A stretch of DNA of 64,000 bases, from NCBI GenBank assembly GCA_022410635.1, contig JAJVDF010000411.1, forward strand, positions 1,037,395-1,101,394, written 5' to 3'. A program made the position numbers and the translations under genes. Under the pieces are notes generated by a model that worked only from the letters and a program-made list of their open reading frames with translations, was not told the origin of the DNA and ran no database searches. The DNA comes from Tretioscincus oriximinensis. Lineage: Eukaryota > Chordata > Lepidosauria > Squamata > Gymnophthalmidae. Each line of letters starts with the position of its first letter. Position 1 is the first letter of the stretch. This document shows, one piece after another, positions 11,432-22,080 of this stretch.

Positions 11432-11680
11432 AGTCCAGCAAAGGAGCTAGCAGCATTTTGAGACTAACTTGAGAAAAGTGGGTGGCATAAGCTTTCGTAG
11501 ACANGTCTACTTCTTCAGATGCTGAAGGACTAATGTCAGGGTCAGGTATTTATAGGCTCTGAAGAAGTAGACATGTCTATGAAAGCTTATGCCACCCACT
11601 TTTCTCAAGTTAGTCTCAAAGTGCTGCTAGCTCTTTGGACTTTCTACTAGACTAACACGGCTATTTCTCTGAAATAAATT
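11432..11680. mobile_element. Penelope-like terminal repeat in inverted arrangement
   Basis: The left arm contains AAGTGGGTGGCATAAGCTTT and TCTACTTCTTCAGA. The right arm repeats both on the opposite strand (TCTGAAGAAGTAGACATGTC, then GAAAGCTTATGCCACCCACT), separated by about 40 bp. The right arm ends CTAGACTAACACGGCTATTT, resembling a widespread amniote repeat that I associate with Penelope-like retroelements, whose terminal repeats carry hammerhead-type motifs. CTGAAGA, a TAGA..TCTA stem and GAAA occur in the hammerhead order. No reverse transcriptase is present. Confidence 0.55.
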
Positions 11681-11689
11681 TTTTAAGTA

Positions 11690-14600
11690 GGTTCCATCTT
11701 GTTATCCCAAACTGCTACTGCTTTTTGTCCTGTTTTCAGCCACCAATTCTTTGCAGGGCTGTTTTGAAAGCCTGCCATTTGGCGGAAGAGAGCAGCTAGA
11801 TATATGGGTGGGTCAGGGTGCTTAACCCTTCCTGTTCCTACCCCTTCCTTCTCTCCACTGCAGTCGAACGACTGGAACCTGAACTGATGAAGCAGGAGAG
11901 GAAGTTGGGGTTACAAAGATAATGGCAAATGGCTGAAACGATAAGCACACTACCCCCTTCCTCAACAGATAACTTCCTTGTGAATCACCTTGTAGAAAAA
12001 CAAGGTCTGGAGAAGCAATAGATAAGGGACACTCACAGCATTTTGATCCCATCTTGGATGGTGACCCAAATGCTTTTGCTTGTTCTGGTGACTTTGCCTA
12101 CCTGCTGTTTTGTTGTGCAAGATCTGAAGAGCCTGTACAGTTAGCGTGAATTATTTTCTACCGCTGAGAGTATCCAATGCTCTTGTTTATTTTAGCTATT
12201 TCCATTATGTGATTTTCTTATCTGTATACCTCTGAGAGTGCCTTTACAAGACTTTATAAACAGCTGCTAAGTTTATCAGCCTGTCATTTGGGTTTTCATT
12301 ATGCCAGATAACAATCTTCCTCATAACTTATGAGAAGATATAATGCGATTGTCTTAAAAGACAGAGAGAAGTGGGTGGGAGGGGAGAGAAAATAAAACCA
12401 AGTCAACATTGTCCTTTCCTTCGTCATCTTGTAACCTCGACAATGTCAGCCCTAATACAGAAGGAAAATTATCTCTCTCATTACTTCTGTGTTGCTAGAG
12501 ATCAACTCCCATCATTTGTTCCCTTGTCTTCTTCTGCCTGCAGTATGTGCTGCACTGGGGTTTATCTGGAATGTGGCAATATCTGGCCCCAATGGTGCTT
12601 AGCCCTGGCTGTTTCTATAGCATGCACAGATGGAATGAAAAGGAAGGATGAGAGGCAATTGTCAACAGTTCTCCCTTTTGAATATGGATAGCTATTACTC
12701 ATGTAATTTGACAGTTCTTGACTCTCAGCTGTATAATGGCAGCAAAATGGTAAGAAATTCAGCAGCCTAACTTCTGTCTTACTTCAAGATAAGCTTATCA
12801 ACTGTAGCCCGAATCCCTGTAGCTTATGAGCAGATGAAAACTCATGTCATGTCGAACGGTTAGTCGGATACTTAAGTCTTGACTATTGCTATTTTTGCAT
12901 TCATACATATATATTTCTTTTTTTTAAAAAACTCTGCAATTTCAGACCCACTTGAATACGCACTTGCCCACAAAAACACTCCCCCATTTACAACAAATAT
13001 ATTTACATTCATAACATACAGGCTATCAATAAGTGATTGCAATATAACATATTTGATTCAGTAAAATACACATCATAATTATTTGTTTACATCACACAAT
13101 TAGATTAACTTAGCTTTAAATATTTTTCTTATAACATACTTTCCAAATGTAATTATACCATTGGATTGTTGTAATTTACTCCTCCTCTAACTTCTGCTTT
13201 GTTGTAGTTGTTTCTTCCTGTACACTACTTTCTTTAACTTCCTATTTCCCTTCCATTTCCTGTCTTCTCTTCCTACCTTTTTCATCCTCTCTGATGTATA
13301 ATGTAAATCTAGGAGTGTATTTGTGGGCAGCATATGGGTCACCGGGTGCCTGCATTATAAGACTAGATTGTAAGCTTCTAATATGCACTCTGGATGGACT
13401 CTAGGAATTTGATAACTGGGCGTATTCTGGATAGGGTTGCAGTCCCCAGACAAATCTCCACTATTAATAAAACAAGTGTCACTGAAACAACTAATCTGGG
13501 ATTGGTCTTTATTCTGACCAATTCCAGAGCTCGGATGGAGGTAGCAGTGTGCATGTCGGTGGTGTCCCAGCTCACTGACTGTCTGGGTGTGAGTAGACAG
13601 ATGCCCATTCCCAGTCATTGAGCTGCAGCGGCGATCAAAGCCAGCGGAATGTGTGTTCGCCTGCTGTCTCTTCACCTGGCCAGTGGACAGGGAAACACTT
13701 GCCCTCCCAGTGTCTGAAGCCAGGGGGGACATGCATTCACCTTCTTTACACGCACATCTGCATCTGCAGGCTTCCCCACTAATCAGATATATAGGTTAGG
13801 TGTACCTGTTGGTTCCGCCTTGCCGATGGAAGGTGTATAATTATCTATGGTTTGCTCACTAGTGTTGGCTGGCCAACAGTGGAAGCTTTAGGGCAGGTAA
13901 CTGTAGTCACAGACTGCACATTTGTTAGTCATAAAAACCTGCTCCATCTTGCATTGACACAATAAGGAAAAACACATGTCCCTATGACCAGNGTTCTTGT
14001 GATCACTTACTCTTAGAGCTATGAGCCAGATTTTATGGAATTCACTAATTCATATTTTCTGCATGGGACTAGTGATAATCCACATCCCTATAATGGATTA
14101 GTGGGAGACCACTAGTCTGTATGTGTGTTACTTACTGATTAATCTGGATTAAGCAGTGGNGCATGTGCACATACACTAGTGTTACCACATACCCTTATTT
14201 TCCTCAAGTATCCTGAGAAAATGGCCTATGCAGCAAATCCCATCCCAAACCCAGTCCCTTCTGATTCCAGCACTTACTGGCCAGGCTCTCCATCACTAGT
14301 GGGAGCCAAGGGAAGCACCAAACTCATTTGTGGCTGTACACTGTTTATGTAAGCAGTGCAAGGCCAGAAATGAGAGGGAGACTCCTTCAGTTCCCACTGG
14401 TGGGATGCACCAATGGAGAGCCCAGATGGTAAATTCATTTAAAAGTCCTAGATTTTGCAGGCTTGGTTGAGGGAGCAGTTCCCTAGTTTGTATGGTCATG
14501 GGAGCCAAGGAGGAAGGGCAACACAAAGATCTCTGTGCATTATCAGAAACAGAGGCTGTCTCTGCAACATGCAGGGAAAATCACGTCTGCATCGAAGGAG

Positions 14601-15715
14601 GCTTTGCCCCACTTCTAAAGAGGTTTAAGCCTCTTCATGCAGCTACGTATTACTGGTCCCAATCTGGATTAAGACAACCCACCTTTACTAAATTGGATTA
14701 TGATAGATAAGTAAATTATTTACCCTAGTCCCCACCTCTGGCTTAAAGGACTTATCCCTCACTTCTTTGTACTGTACTATTTTAAAATTTGGTTTTTATG
14801 CTTGTTTTGAGACCAGAAAAATATAAAAATGTAATAAGCAAAAAAACAAAAACCCAGACCAATACTAGAATGTCATGATACATAGGAAGGAAGGACATGT
14901 ATATTCTTTTGCTCAGAGACATACAATTCTTTTCACTTGACTTTCAACAAAAATGCAACAAATATTGTAAGAGCAAAAACTTGCAGCCCTTTGTTGAAAT
15001 TCAGAATTATACATCTCAAGGGAGTCACTTTGCCCTGCTTAATAACAGAATTGCCTTGACACTTCTCAAGGGACTGAGTCATCAAGTGGACAAAAGAGAA
15101 AAGTGACCTATAGCTATTATTTATTATACCAAGGATTTGGAACGGGACAAGGTGCTTGTACCAAAACACATGCGGAGAAAATTCTCTCTTTGGAATGCAA
15201 TTTCTCTCCTGGGATTATTTTTGCTTTAGGGGTCAACAGTTCTTTAGGGGTCAACAGTGGCCAATGTTGTTCTTATTGGAATATGATTTCTAGGCCTATC
15301 ATTGATACGGTTGCCTTCAAATTTGATAATCCAAAAATTATAATTCATTTACCATACTGATCAACTGGACCATATCTGGACAGATAAACCTTTACTACAA
15401 TAGCTGTAGTTTCCTAGTAGTGTTTAGTTAGTCCCTTTTGATTTACTGGCATACCTTTTTTATTCATCTTCCAGTAGTTTGATTAGAGTGACTTGAGGCA
15501 GCATGGAAGTTAGAGTAGGTAAACAATCATGGCCCATTGTAACCCCAAGAACCTGTAAAGATCAAACCAAGAATAGAGCAGGAAATCTCATCGCAGCATG
15601 CCTCACTGAGGATATTCTCAGGCTGCTATCTGGTGGTATCAGTTTGAGGATTTCTCGGAAAGGTTGGGTGTCACTTGCCATACATGGCCCGAAGCAAAAA
15701 AAAAAATCACTAGGA
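11690..15715. other. No gene; intergenic DNA with possible LINE 3' scrap
   Basis: An AT-rich segment around 12,890-13,290 looks like the 3' untranslated part of a LINE on the minus strand, but this is weak. The remainder shows no exon or assignable repeat. Confidence 0.35.
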
Positions 15716-15751
15716 TTCTACTAGTCTTGGTGACCAGCAAGACTAGTAGAA
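15716..15751. repeat. Perfect 13-bp hairpin
   Basis: TTCTACTAGTCTT at 15,716-15,728 and AAGACTAGTAGAA at 15,739-15,751 are perfect inverted copies around a 10-nt spacer. It lies just left of a SINE. Its role is unknown. Confidence 0.8.
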
Positions 15752-15777
15752 CACCAAAGATACAGTGACAAGGAGAA

Positions 15778-15990
15778 TCGGTTTTTATATTCTGCTTTTC
15801 TCAACCCTAAGGAAATCAAAGCAGCTTACATAAACGTCTGTTCTTCTCTTCACAACATACACCTTGTGAAGTAGGTGGGGCTGAGAGAGCTCCAAAGAAT
15901 TAAAGATTAGCCCAAGGTCACCCAGCTAGTTTTAGTGGAGAAGTGCTGGATCAAACTAGGAGATTTCCAGACTGCACCATACTGGCTCTT
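15778..15990 (-). mobile_element. tRNA-derived SINE
   Basis: In plus orientation the copy shows the tail block GGTTTTTATATTCTGCTTTT, then ACACCTTGTGAAGTAGGTGG, GGGCTGAGAGAGCTC and CCCAAGGTCACCCAGCTAG. A decayed tRNA-like head (box-B-like TAGTTTGATCCAG on the minus strand) sits at the right end. It is the same family as 18,840-19,016. Confidence 0.75.
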
Positions 15991-16379
15991 AATATGCTTT
16001 TCATTTCCAATTTTCTTCTGGGGATAAAATCTCCCCCAAGTGTGCATGCAATATAAGATAATTGAAGACAAACCTCTTTCACCTAGCCTGTTCGCTGCCC
16101 TGAGACATTCGAGTATGAGGTGTGGTGTAAATGTGCATAAATAAATAATATTGCTTCTGCCAGTGCAAGCAATGCAGACAAAGGTTTCTCTGAATAGCAG
16201 TATTGCGTCTACATTTTACATTTTATACTGTACAGTACTATGCCCTGTATAGTGCTAAGTTCATGGCTAGCACTATATAAACATTAATAGTCATCGTCTT
16301 CATCGCCATCCTCATCACTGTCGTCATCATCATCATCTACATAATAACATATTTTGTCCTGCTTTTGATATGTTCATCA

Positions 16380-16690
16380 TTCATTTATTCATACTTCTAT
16401 AGGGTGCTTCAAAAATGTATACACATTTTGAACTTCCATACGATGTAAGTATGGAAGTACTCGTACTCAGAATTGTATTGATGCTGCAGGTCACCAATTT
16501 GAACAGCATTAACATTTGTTATCTATTTAACTTTGTAGAACAGTAGAACAGCAAATAAATTTTCTATGGAAGTTCACTGTGTGTTTACATTTTTTTGAAG
16601 CACCCTGTATTTCACCCTGAACCTGAAGGTCTCGGGGTAGTTAACAGCAATATAAACAGAATACAAAGTAGAGATATTGAAAACATTCAG
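16380..16690 (-). repeat. Repeat family A copy, interrupted by a MITE
   Basis: TTTATTCATACTTCTA on the left and TTTCACCCTGAACCTGAAGG on the right join into the start of family A (compare 38,485 and 53,668) once the 16,400-16,607 insertion is removed. Family A has an (AAAT)-like tail at its left on the plus strand, which suggests a minus-strand retroposon. Confidence 0.7.
16400..16607. mobile_element. Mariner-type MITE with TA duplication
   Basis: The termini are inverted copies: GGGTGCTTCAAAAATGTATA at left and the complement GTTTACATTTTTTTGAAGCA plus CCCTG at right. The TIRs extend about 35 bp, to AACTTCCA / TGGAAGTT. TA dinucleotides flank both ends (16,398-16,399 and 16,608-16,609), as expected of Tc1/mariner elements. 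It is 208 bp with no transposase. Removing it and one TA restores the flanking repeat. Confidence 0.85.
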
Positions 16691-17509
16691 ACACATATTG
16701 GTACATCTTATATAGATCAAGTTAATCCTGATTCACTAAAGTGGATTTAAAAGGGTATGTGCATAAATGACCCCTGTTAGGAAAATATAAGATTCATTTT
16801 CAACAAAGCCTAGTTTATTGCTTGCTAATCTATTAAATAGGCCACTATTAAATAGGCATTCTTGTTACTTTAGTCTAACTTTTCACTGGCCCATTGAGCC
16901 TTACGAAGTGGCATCCACTCTTCTTTAAGTCATAACAAACCTCATATCCCAATATAAGCCTGCATTATCAACCTTGCATCGGTGCACTATTTCACTAATT
17001 AAAAAGGGTCACAAGTTCAAGTCCAGATGGGATTCTGGTACACATTCTGACAAGTTAGATGAGACAGAAGAAGTCAAAAATTGAACGGAGGAAGAGAGAA
17101 GTCTTGAACAAACATCCTATGCTTTCATAATTATGCTTTGTTAGGCTATACGTTAGTGGAGTTCTTAGACCAGAAATAAAATTGTCATGGTATGTAGGGA
17201 TTGGAACGTGCAAGCTTTAGCCACTCCAGCTCAAGCACTAATTAGGACAAGCATTTTGAACTTAAATAACTATTGACGACACAAGCTTCATTTCGTTAGC
17301 AGGGCAAACTTTTTCCCTGCCTTTATCAGCAGGATCATAGTTTCTGTTTATATAACACAATCTTGTTAGTCCTATTTCAATCATTCAAGACAGCTTTTGT
17401 GTTAACATAAAATATGTTCTGTAACAAACTGCTATGAAATTCTTAGCAAAGGGGGCTCATAGCACCTTGGAGACCAATAACAACAAATGGTTGTTGTTTT
17501 CTTTGTGTA
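16691..17509. other. No gene; intergenic DNA
   Basis: A short piece at about 17,455-17,480 (GGGGGCTCATAGCACCTTGG) matches the right part of the Penelope-like repeat family. The rest is unassigned. Confidence 0.4.
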
Positions 17510-17601
17510 AGGCCCCCTCCACACGATGAGTTAGTACCCTCAATCCTAAAAGTGATTGTAGGTTTCATTTGTTCTAGTTACATCCAAAATCTGCATAGAG
17601 C
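17510..17601. repeat. Fragment of a DNA-transposon-like repeat
   Basis: GGCCCCCTCCACA followed by AAAAGTGATTGTAGGTTTCAT and GCATAGAGCTGGT parallels 19,470-19,560 (GGCCCCCTCCACATTTG ... GTGTAGAGCTGGTG). It directly adjoins the SPIN insertion, so it is the older insertion target. Confidence 0.45.
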
Positions 17602-17609
17602 TGGTAGAG
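17602..17609. repeat. Left target-site duplication of SPIN-like element
   Basis: TGGTAGAG precedes the element, and TGGTAGAA follows it at 18,549-18,556. This is a 7/8 match, as expected for an 8-bp hAT duplication that has aged. Confidence 0.8.
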
Positions 17610-18004
17610 CAGTGGTTCTCAACCTTTCTAATGCCTTGACCCCGTAATACTGTTCCTCATGTTGCGGTGACCCCAATTTTGGTGGCTTCTTCAAAACTGT
17701 AATTTTGCTACATTTATGATGCAGAATGTAAATACCTGATATGCATTATGTATTCTCATTGCCACAAATTAAACTTAATTAAACATAGTGATTAATCACA
17801 AAAACAATATTTTAATTATATGTTGAGAAATATTTAATACTAATTCCAATAAATAATATTTCACCATGGCATAGCATGGGTTTAATTATAACAACAATTC
17901 CAAATAAATAACATTTCACTATGGCATAGCATGGGTTTAAATATAACAGCAGTAATATAACAGTAAACAACGGTGCAATATTTTGCAACAGTATGCTGGC
18001 AAAT

Positions 18005-18137
18005 TCGGTGAGATGGTTGTGGTTGCTTCTTGCTTACCAATTCAGAAATTCTTGGAGCAGCGAAGATCATTTTTCACAACAAGTCTACTTCGGTATTTAG
18101 ACTTGATTACTAGCAAGCTGGAAAACCCTGTTTCGCA
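18005..18137 (-). pseudogene. hAT transposase C-terminal remnant
   Basis: On the minus strand, ETGFSSLLVIKSKYRSRL, then a frameshift, then APRISELVSKKQPQPSH resemble the typical end of SPIN/ZBED5-type hAT transposases (ETGFS..L..IK.KYR.RL ... PRI..L...KQ..PSH). The RNase-H-like catalytic core and BED zinc finger are absent. It is non-functional. Confidence 0.8.
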
Positions 18138-18455
18138 AAGATCTCGCCGCTGTCCCCAGTCTCCGCTTGTAGCTTCTGGGCCGCCTCCTCTGCCCTCTTC
18201 CGGTTCCGGCAGGCCAGAATCACCCGGGTCTCAGCAGCTCGGCCACCGTGGCCTTGCCAATCCCGCAGTTGGCCCCGGTGATCAGCACCGTCTTGCCCCG
18301 CATCAGCGCCGATCCCGCAGCACAGACGCTCCTGCTCATCAGCCTGCGGAGCACAAGGATCAGCCCAGAGCCACCGAAACCATCAGCGTCAGCACTGAGG
18401 CCGCCATGTTGAGTGTGGGCATGCGGGCCGCGATCATGTCCTCCCTGGCTCAGCG
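18138..18455 (-). pseudogene. Captured RDH14-like short-chain dehydrogenase first-exon fragment
   Basis: Reading leftward from the ATG at 18,407: [15 protein letters not shown] (hydrophobic anchor), a frameshift, a basic stretch LRRLMSR, then [19 protein letters not shown] with the TGxxxGxG cofactor-binding motif. After a second frameshift (a 7-8-base deletion near 18,228) come [20 protein letters not shown] and a short end. Layout and wording fit the N-terminus of retinol dehydrogenase 14; RDH11-13 fit less well. The catalytic YxxxK region is missing, so it cannot be active. GC content is far above the flanks. No poly-A tract or second-exon sequence is seen, which argues against a retrocopy. 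Confidence 0.8.
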
Positions 18456-18548
18456 GCTAAAGCCATCGGAAACATGGCTTTAGGTGATCCCTGCGTTTTG
18501 GTCGTTCGACCCCCACCGGGGTCGCAACCCACAGGTTAAGAGCCGCTG

Positions 18549-18556
18549 TGGTAGAA
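18549..18556. repeat. Right target-site duplication of SPIN-like element
   Basis: TGGTAGAA, differing in one base from the left copy. Confidence 0.8.
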
Positions 18557-18784
18557 AAAGAAGGGAAGATAATACTGCGTGTGTCAGTCACCCGGGATTC
18601 TGCAGTTCTGTTGGTTAGTGTTTTCTTGCAGTATCTGCCTTCCCTGGACAGCGTGGCATTCCTGAAAACATCAGCAAAAAGATATCTTGGGGCAACGAAG
18701 CTTTTCCCCAAGTGGATAACTGAAGCTTCGTTGCCATATGGAGCAGAGTTTTCATCATGTATCATCACAGTATATGAACCTTTT

Positions 18785-19016
18785 TATTATTTATTTATTT
18801 ATTTATACTTGTAGGTTTCAAGATGGCCAACCATAGGGCGGTGCACATAGCTTTTGTTGCTTTCTTCACAACAGACACCCTGTGGAGAAGGTGGGGCTGA
18901 GAGAGTTCAAAGAACTGTGACTGGCCAACGGTCATCCAGCTGGCTTTCATGGAGGAGTGGGGAATTGAACCGGGAGACTACCAGAGAAGAGTCTAACACT
19001 CAACCACTACACCAAA
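18785..19016 (-). mobile_element. tRNA-derived SINE with A/B boxes
   Basis: On the minus strand the head reads TTGGTGTAGTGGTTGAGTG (box A-like), and about 35 bp on GGTTCAATTCC (box B). These are the internal RNA polymerase III promoter of a tRNA-derived SINE. The body contains the family blocks GGCTGAGAGAGTTC and ACAGACACCCTGTGG on the plus strand. The tail at left is ATTTATTTATTTAT. Confidence 0.82.
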
Positions 19017-19020
19017 GCTT

Positions 19021-20150
19021 TTAAACTTTATTTCCCTTTATGGCACAGTACAGTCCTTGCACAATCATTTTTGTTGGCCTATATAACGCAATTATTTCTT
19101 CCAATTACCATTTTCGCTAAAAGTATCACAAGAATTCCTGTGCAGTCAGCCAAACGGTCTAGGCAAGGCTGTAATATTGCCTTGGTACCACTATTAAGAA
19201 AGACTACATGTAGACGGAACCAATAATCCACTTGCAAGTCAAATTTGTGATGTGTGTGTTTCATCAAGTTGTTATATAAACTAAACATTTTGCGTTATAG
19301 AGCCAATTATCTGGATCGTTCAATTACCGGGAAAACTAACTATCGAACTGCTGTTTAGGGGGTATTGAGAAAAGGCTGTGATATGCAGAAACTGGCATGT
19401 GCATAACTTTGCTTGTGCAGATAGTTCTGGCATGAAACTGTGAGGGTGAGAGGCAATGGAATCTGATATTGGCCCCCTCCACATTTGAAACCAGCAATCT
19501 AAAAGCAATTTCATATTTCATTATGGTCAGACCTACCTTAGAATCCGTGTAGAGCTGGTGTGAAGAATACAGGTAAAGTCAGGAAGATGTTATTTGAAGA
19601 GCTATGAGGAAAAATGGATTACAACAGGCGATTAGCTTGCTGGCACAGCACTATAGTCAGCAACGCTATGGCAAATGACCCATTATGATGCTCCTATGGC
19701 TTCCATTAAACATGGCCTAGATATAGCTTGCAAAAGATACAACAGAAATAATATGTTACGAAAGTCATTGATGGCTATGGAAAGGCAGCAGTTGGGAAAC
19801 GATCGTAGGAGGTCCTGTGATGTGATCGGCATAAAGTGATACTTTCTACAAAGTCACCAGGTTATATAAGGGAAAACTACAGGGCTGTAATGAGGTCCTG
19901 TGGCACCCTAGTGTAAGGGAATCTGGTGCCCCTTTCTGTTCAGTACCACCCTGGTTCAATGGTATGCACTCTGCATCAGACCTAACACAGAGAGATCAAG
20001 GTCTTAAAACTGAACCAGAGGGTCAAGAGTAGGTGAGTCAGCCCAGCTCCAGATGCCAGTGGTCATCAACATGGCAAACATGGTGTTCTGTTATGGTGGT
20101 ACCTGTTGCATTGCAGCTCTGGAAAATTATGTCAATTCTTGAAACATTCA
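19021..20150. other. No gene; intergenic DNA
   Basis: About 19,470-19,560 matches the DNA-transposon-like fragment at 17,510-17,601. No exon is seen. Confidence 0.4.
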
Positions 20151-20156
20151 CCTGAG

Positions 20157-20230
20157 AATAAAGAACATAAGGATCAAACAGTTGCCCATCCAGTCCAGCA
20201 TTGCACTCCCACAATGGCTACTCATTTGTA
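20157..20230 (-). mobile_element. CR1 3'-tail scrap
   Basis: AAAGAACATAAGGATCA and CCCATCCAGTCCAGCATTGC match the reverse complement of the CR1 3' end seen at 7,120-7,190. Confidence 0.6.
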
Positions 20231-20346
20231 GACGGGACATGGCACAAGTACAACAATTTGCCATGCTCATGGTCTCTCATCAGCCAGTCTTTAGAGGCAT
20301 TCAGCTTTCTGTATCATCATGCAGAAATGAACAAGAAATCCAGTAC

Positions 20347-20577
20347 ACTGGGGCTGGGAATGACATCATTGTGATGTCAATTTCACCCACTGCTTTCAGA
20401 AAGGGTCCCAGGGCTGGAGGTGAAATCACAAATTATGACAATTCCAGCCACTGCTTCCAGGAATGGCATCCGGAGTGATGTCACTGTCAGTCCTGCCCCA
20501 GAAGTGTCACCCCAAAATGTTCATATGGGAGGAGAACTCCAAATACCTGAGATTTGGGGGCTCCCGGGATGAGATTT
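20347..20577. repeat. Repeat family C copy (TGACATCA-rich)
   Basis: GGGCTGGGAATGACATCATT through CCCAGGGCTGGAGGTGAAAT to CTCCCAGCACT parallels 41,636-41,894 over its whole length. TGACATCA/TGATGTCA sites occur at 20,361, 20,372 and 20,476. The first two form one long palindrome. Confidence 0.75.
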
Positions 20578-20599
20578 CCACTAGGAAAACTCCCAGCAC

Positions 20600-21970
20600 T
20601 GGGAAGCAGCAAAGAAGGTCCATTTGGCAGAAGACTTAAGATCTAACAATCTGCCTCTAATTATGGAGTGGGCAAATGAGCAGTTTATGGCTACTCACTG
20701 TGTATTTAGCAATTCTGACAACTGCAGGAGCCAAGAAATGAGTGAGTGGCAAATGAGCACAAGCTGTCCAAAGTAAGGACACTTCTAACAGATTCCTCCC
20801 AACAGGGAGGGAGAAAAGTAGTTACACCTTCTTATTGCTTTTCTTCCTGGTTTTCTTCAACTAACTAGAATGGTGGGAGGCAAGTGGATTGCTATTCTTC
20901 TTAGCTGAAGCAAGTCCCCTCCCACTTCCCTTGCAGATCTTTTAATGATTTCCTAGCAAGAACCTCGATTAATGAAAAGGAATGGCAGAAAACCTGTAAG
21001 CTTTCTATACTAACACACTTGACTGTTTCATCTGATTGCCACCAGTTGCGGCACAATCACACCAGGGTGGCACCCATTTGTGGGGGCACTATGGGGAGCT
21101 GGGGCCCACATTCAAAATGGGAAGAGTTAATCACAGGACTATTGAGCGTCTAACACATGAATGCCATCGTTGACCGGTAGTTACTTTGCCTACGCAGCAT
21201 GGCTCTAATATTCATAGGAAGACAGGAAACTTTCAACCAGTGCAAGACCTCTATAATGGCAAAATCTCCTCAGCAAATCACCCCTCTCAAGCTTTAAAGC
21301 AATTTCTAGATGGCATAATTCTTAAGCAGAGAGCTATTTCCTATTTTGTCTCAACCCTTTTCTGCATGTACCTTCAGGGGCACAATGGCCAAGGTTCTAG
21401 CTTGACTAATGGTAACTGGGCCCCTGATGAAATGGGACCTATTTGGCAAGTATTGGTTCCTGCTGGAAAGGGTTCCACCCACCCACCTGCCTTGGGTTTT
21501 ACCTGCATTTTGAACATGTGGGTCCATGATGTTCTTTGCTTGTGCACAAGTAGCCCACAATTCCAGTATGCACTGGGCAGGGAATTGGTGCATGGTGTAT
21601 GATGTGTTTGGACTTGGTGGTTACTGTGTGCATGTGCATGCACGGTCATCCCGGACTCATTCATGCTGTGCTGTCATTCAATGGGTGGGCATCTCTTTGC
21701 CTCCCAGTCTGGCACTGCATACCTTACTAGTTCCATATTAACAGTCCCAGATTGCTTTTTCCAGAATAGCTATAGGAGGTAGCATGTAGACGGCGTAAGA
21801 ACCAAACCGATGCAAGCAGTAGTGCAGTAGCCACTTCTCCCCTCTCTTATAGCCATGTCTACATTCCTCTCTGGAAATGCTCGGAGACCTGAACCTTCTG
21901 TTGCTACAGTTACTTGACATAAACATCTACTTTGTTGTGAATATTATAAATAAGACTTTTGGGGCTTGTT
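20600..21970. other. No gene; intergenic DNA
   Basis: Chance frames only, including one of 138 codons at 21,186-21,602 without any recognisable domain. No assignable repeat. Confidence 0.4.
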
Positions 21971-21972
21971 AC

Positions 21973-22080
21973 TTTAATTAATTAATTTATATTTCTATAC
22001 CACCCTATATCTGATGGTCCCAGACAGTTAAAATTAAAAACAGAATAACATACTAAAACAATGCCTGGAATTAGGGAAGG
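21973..22080 (-). repeat. Repeat family A fragment
   Basis: TTAATTAATTTATATTTCTA, then ACCACCCTATATCTGATGG and CAGTTAAAATTAAAAACAGA follow the order seen in other family A copies. Confidence 0.55.

Larger units (their letters stand above)
17610..18548 (-). mobile_element. SPIN-like hAT transposon carrying a captured host gene fragment
   Basis: The element starts CAGTGGTTCTCAACCT and ends AGGTTAAGAGCCGCTG, which are inverted copies of each other. The adjacent sequences (ATACTGTTCCTCATGTTGCG at left, TCGTTCGACCCCCACCGG at right) are what I recognise as the ends of SPIN/URR1-type hAT elements known from rodents, bats, anole and other tetrapods. On the minus strand it holds a transposase C-terminal remnant (18,005-18,137) and, upstream of it, a GC-rich short-chain dehydrogenase fragment (18,138-18,455). 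A 55-bp direct duplication occurs near 17,848-17,960. Both ends and both target duplications enclose the foreign piece, so it was inside the element when it moved. Confidence 0.87.

Noticed and set aside
18138..18455. Functional short-chain dehydrogenase gene
   Set aside because: Two frameshifts, no catalytic YxxxK region, enclosed in a transposon.
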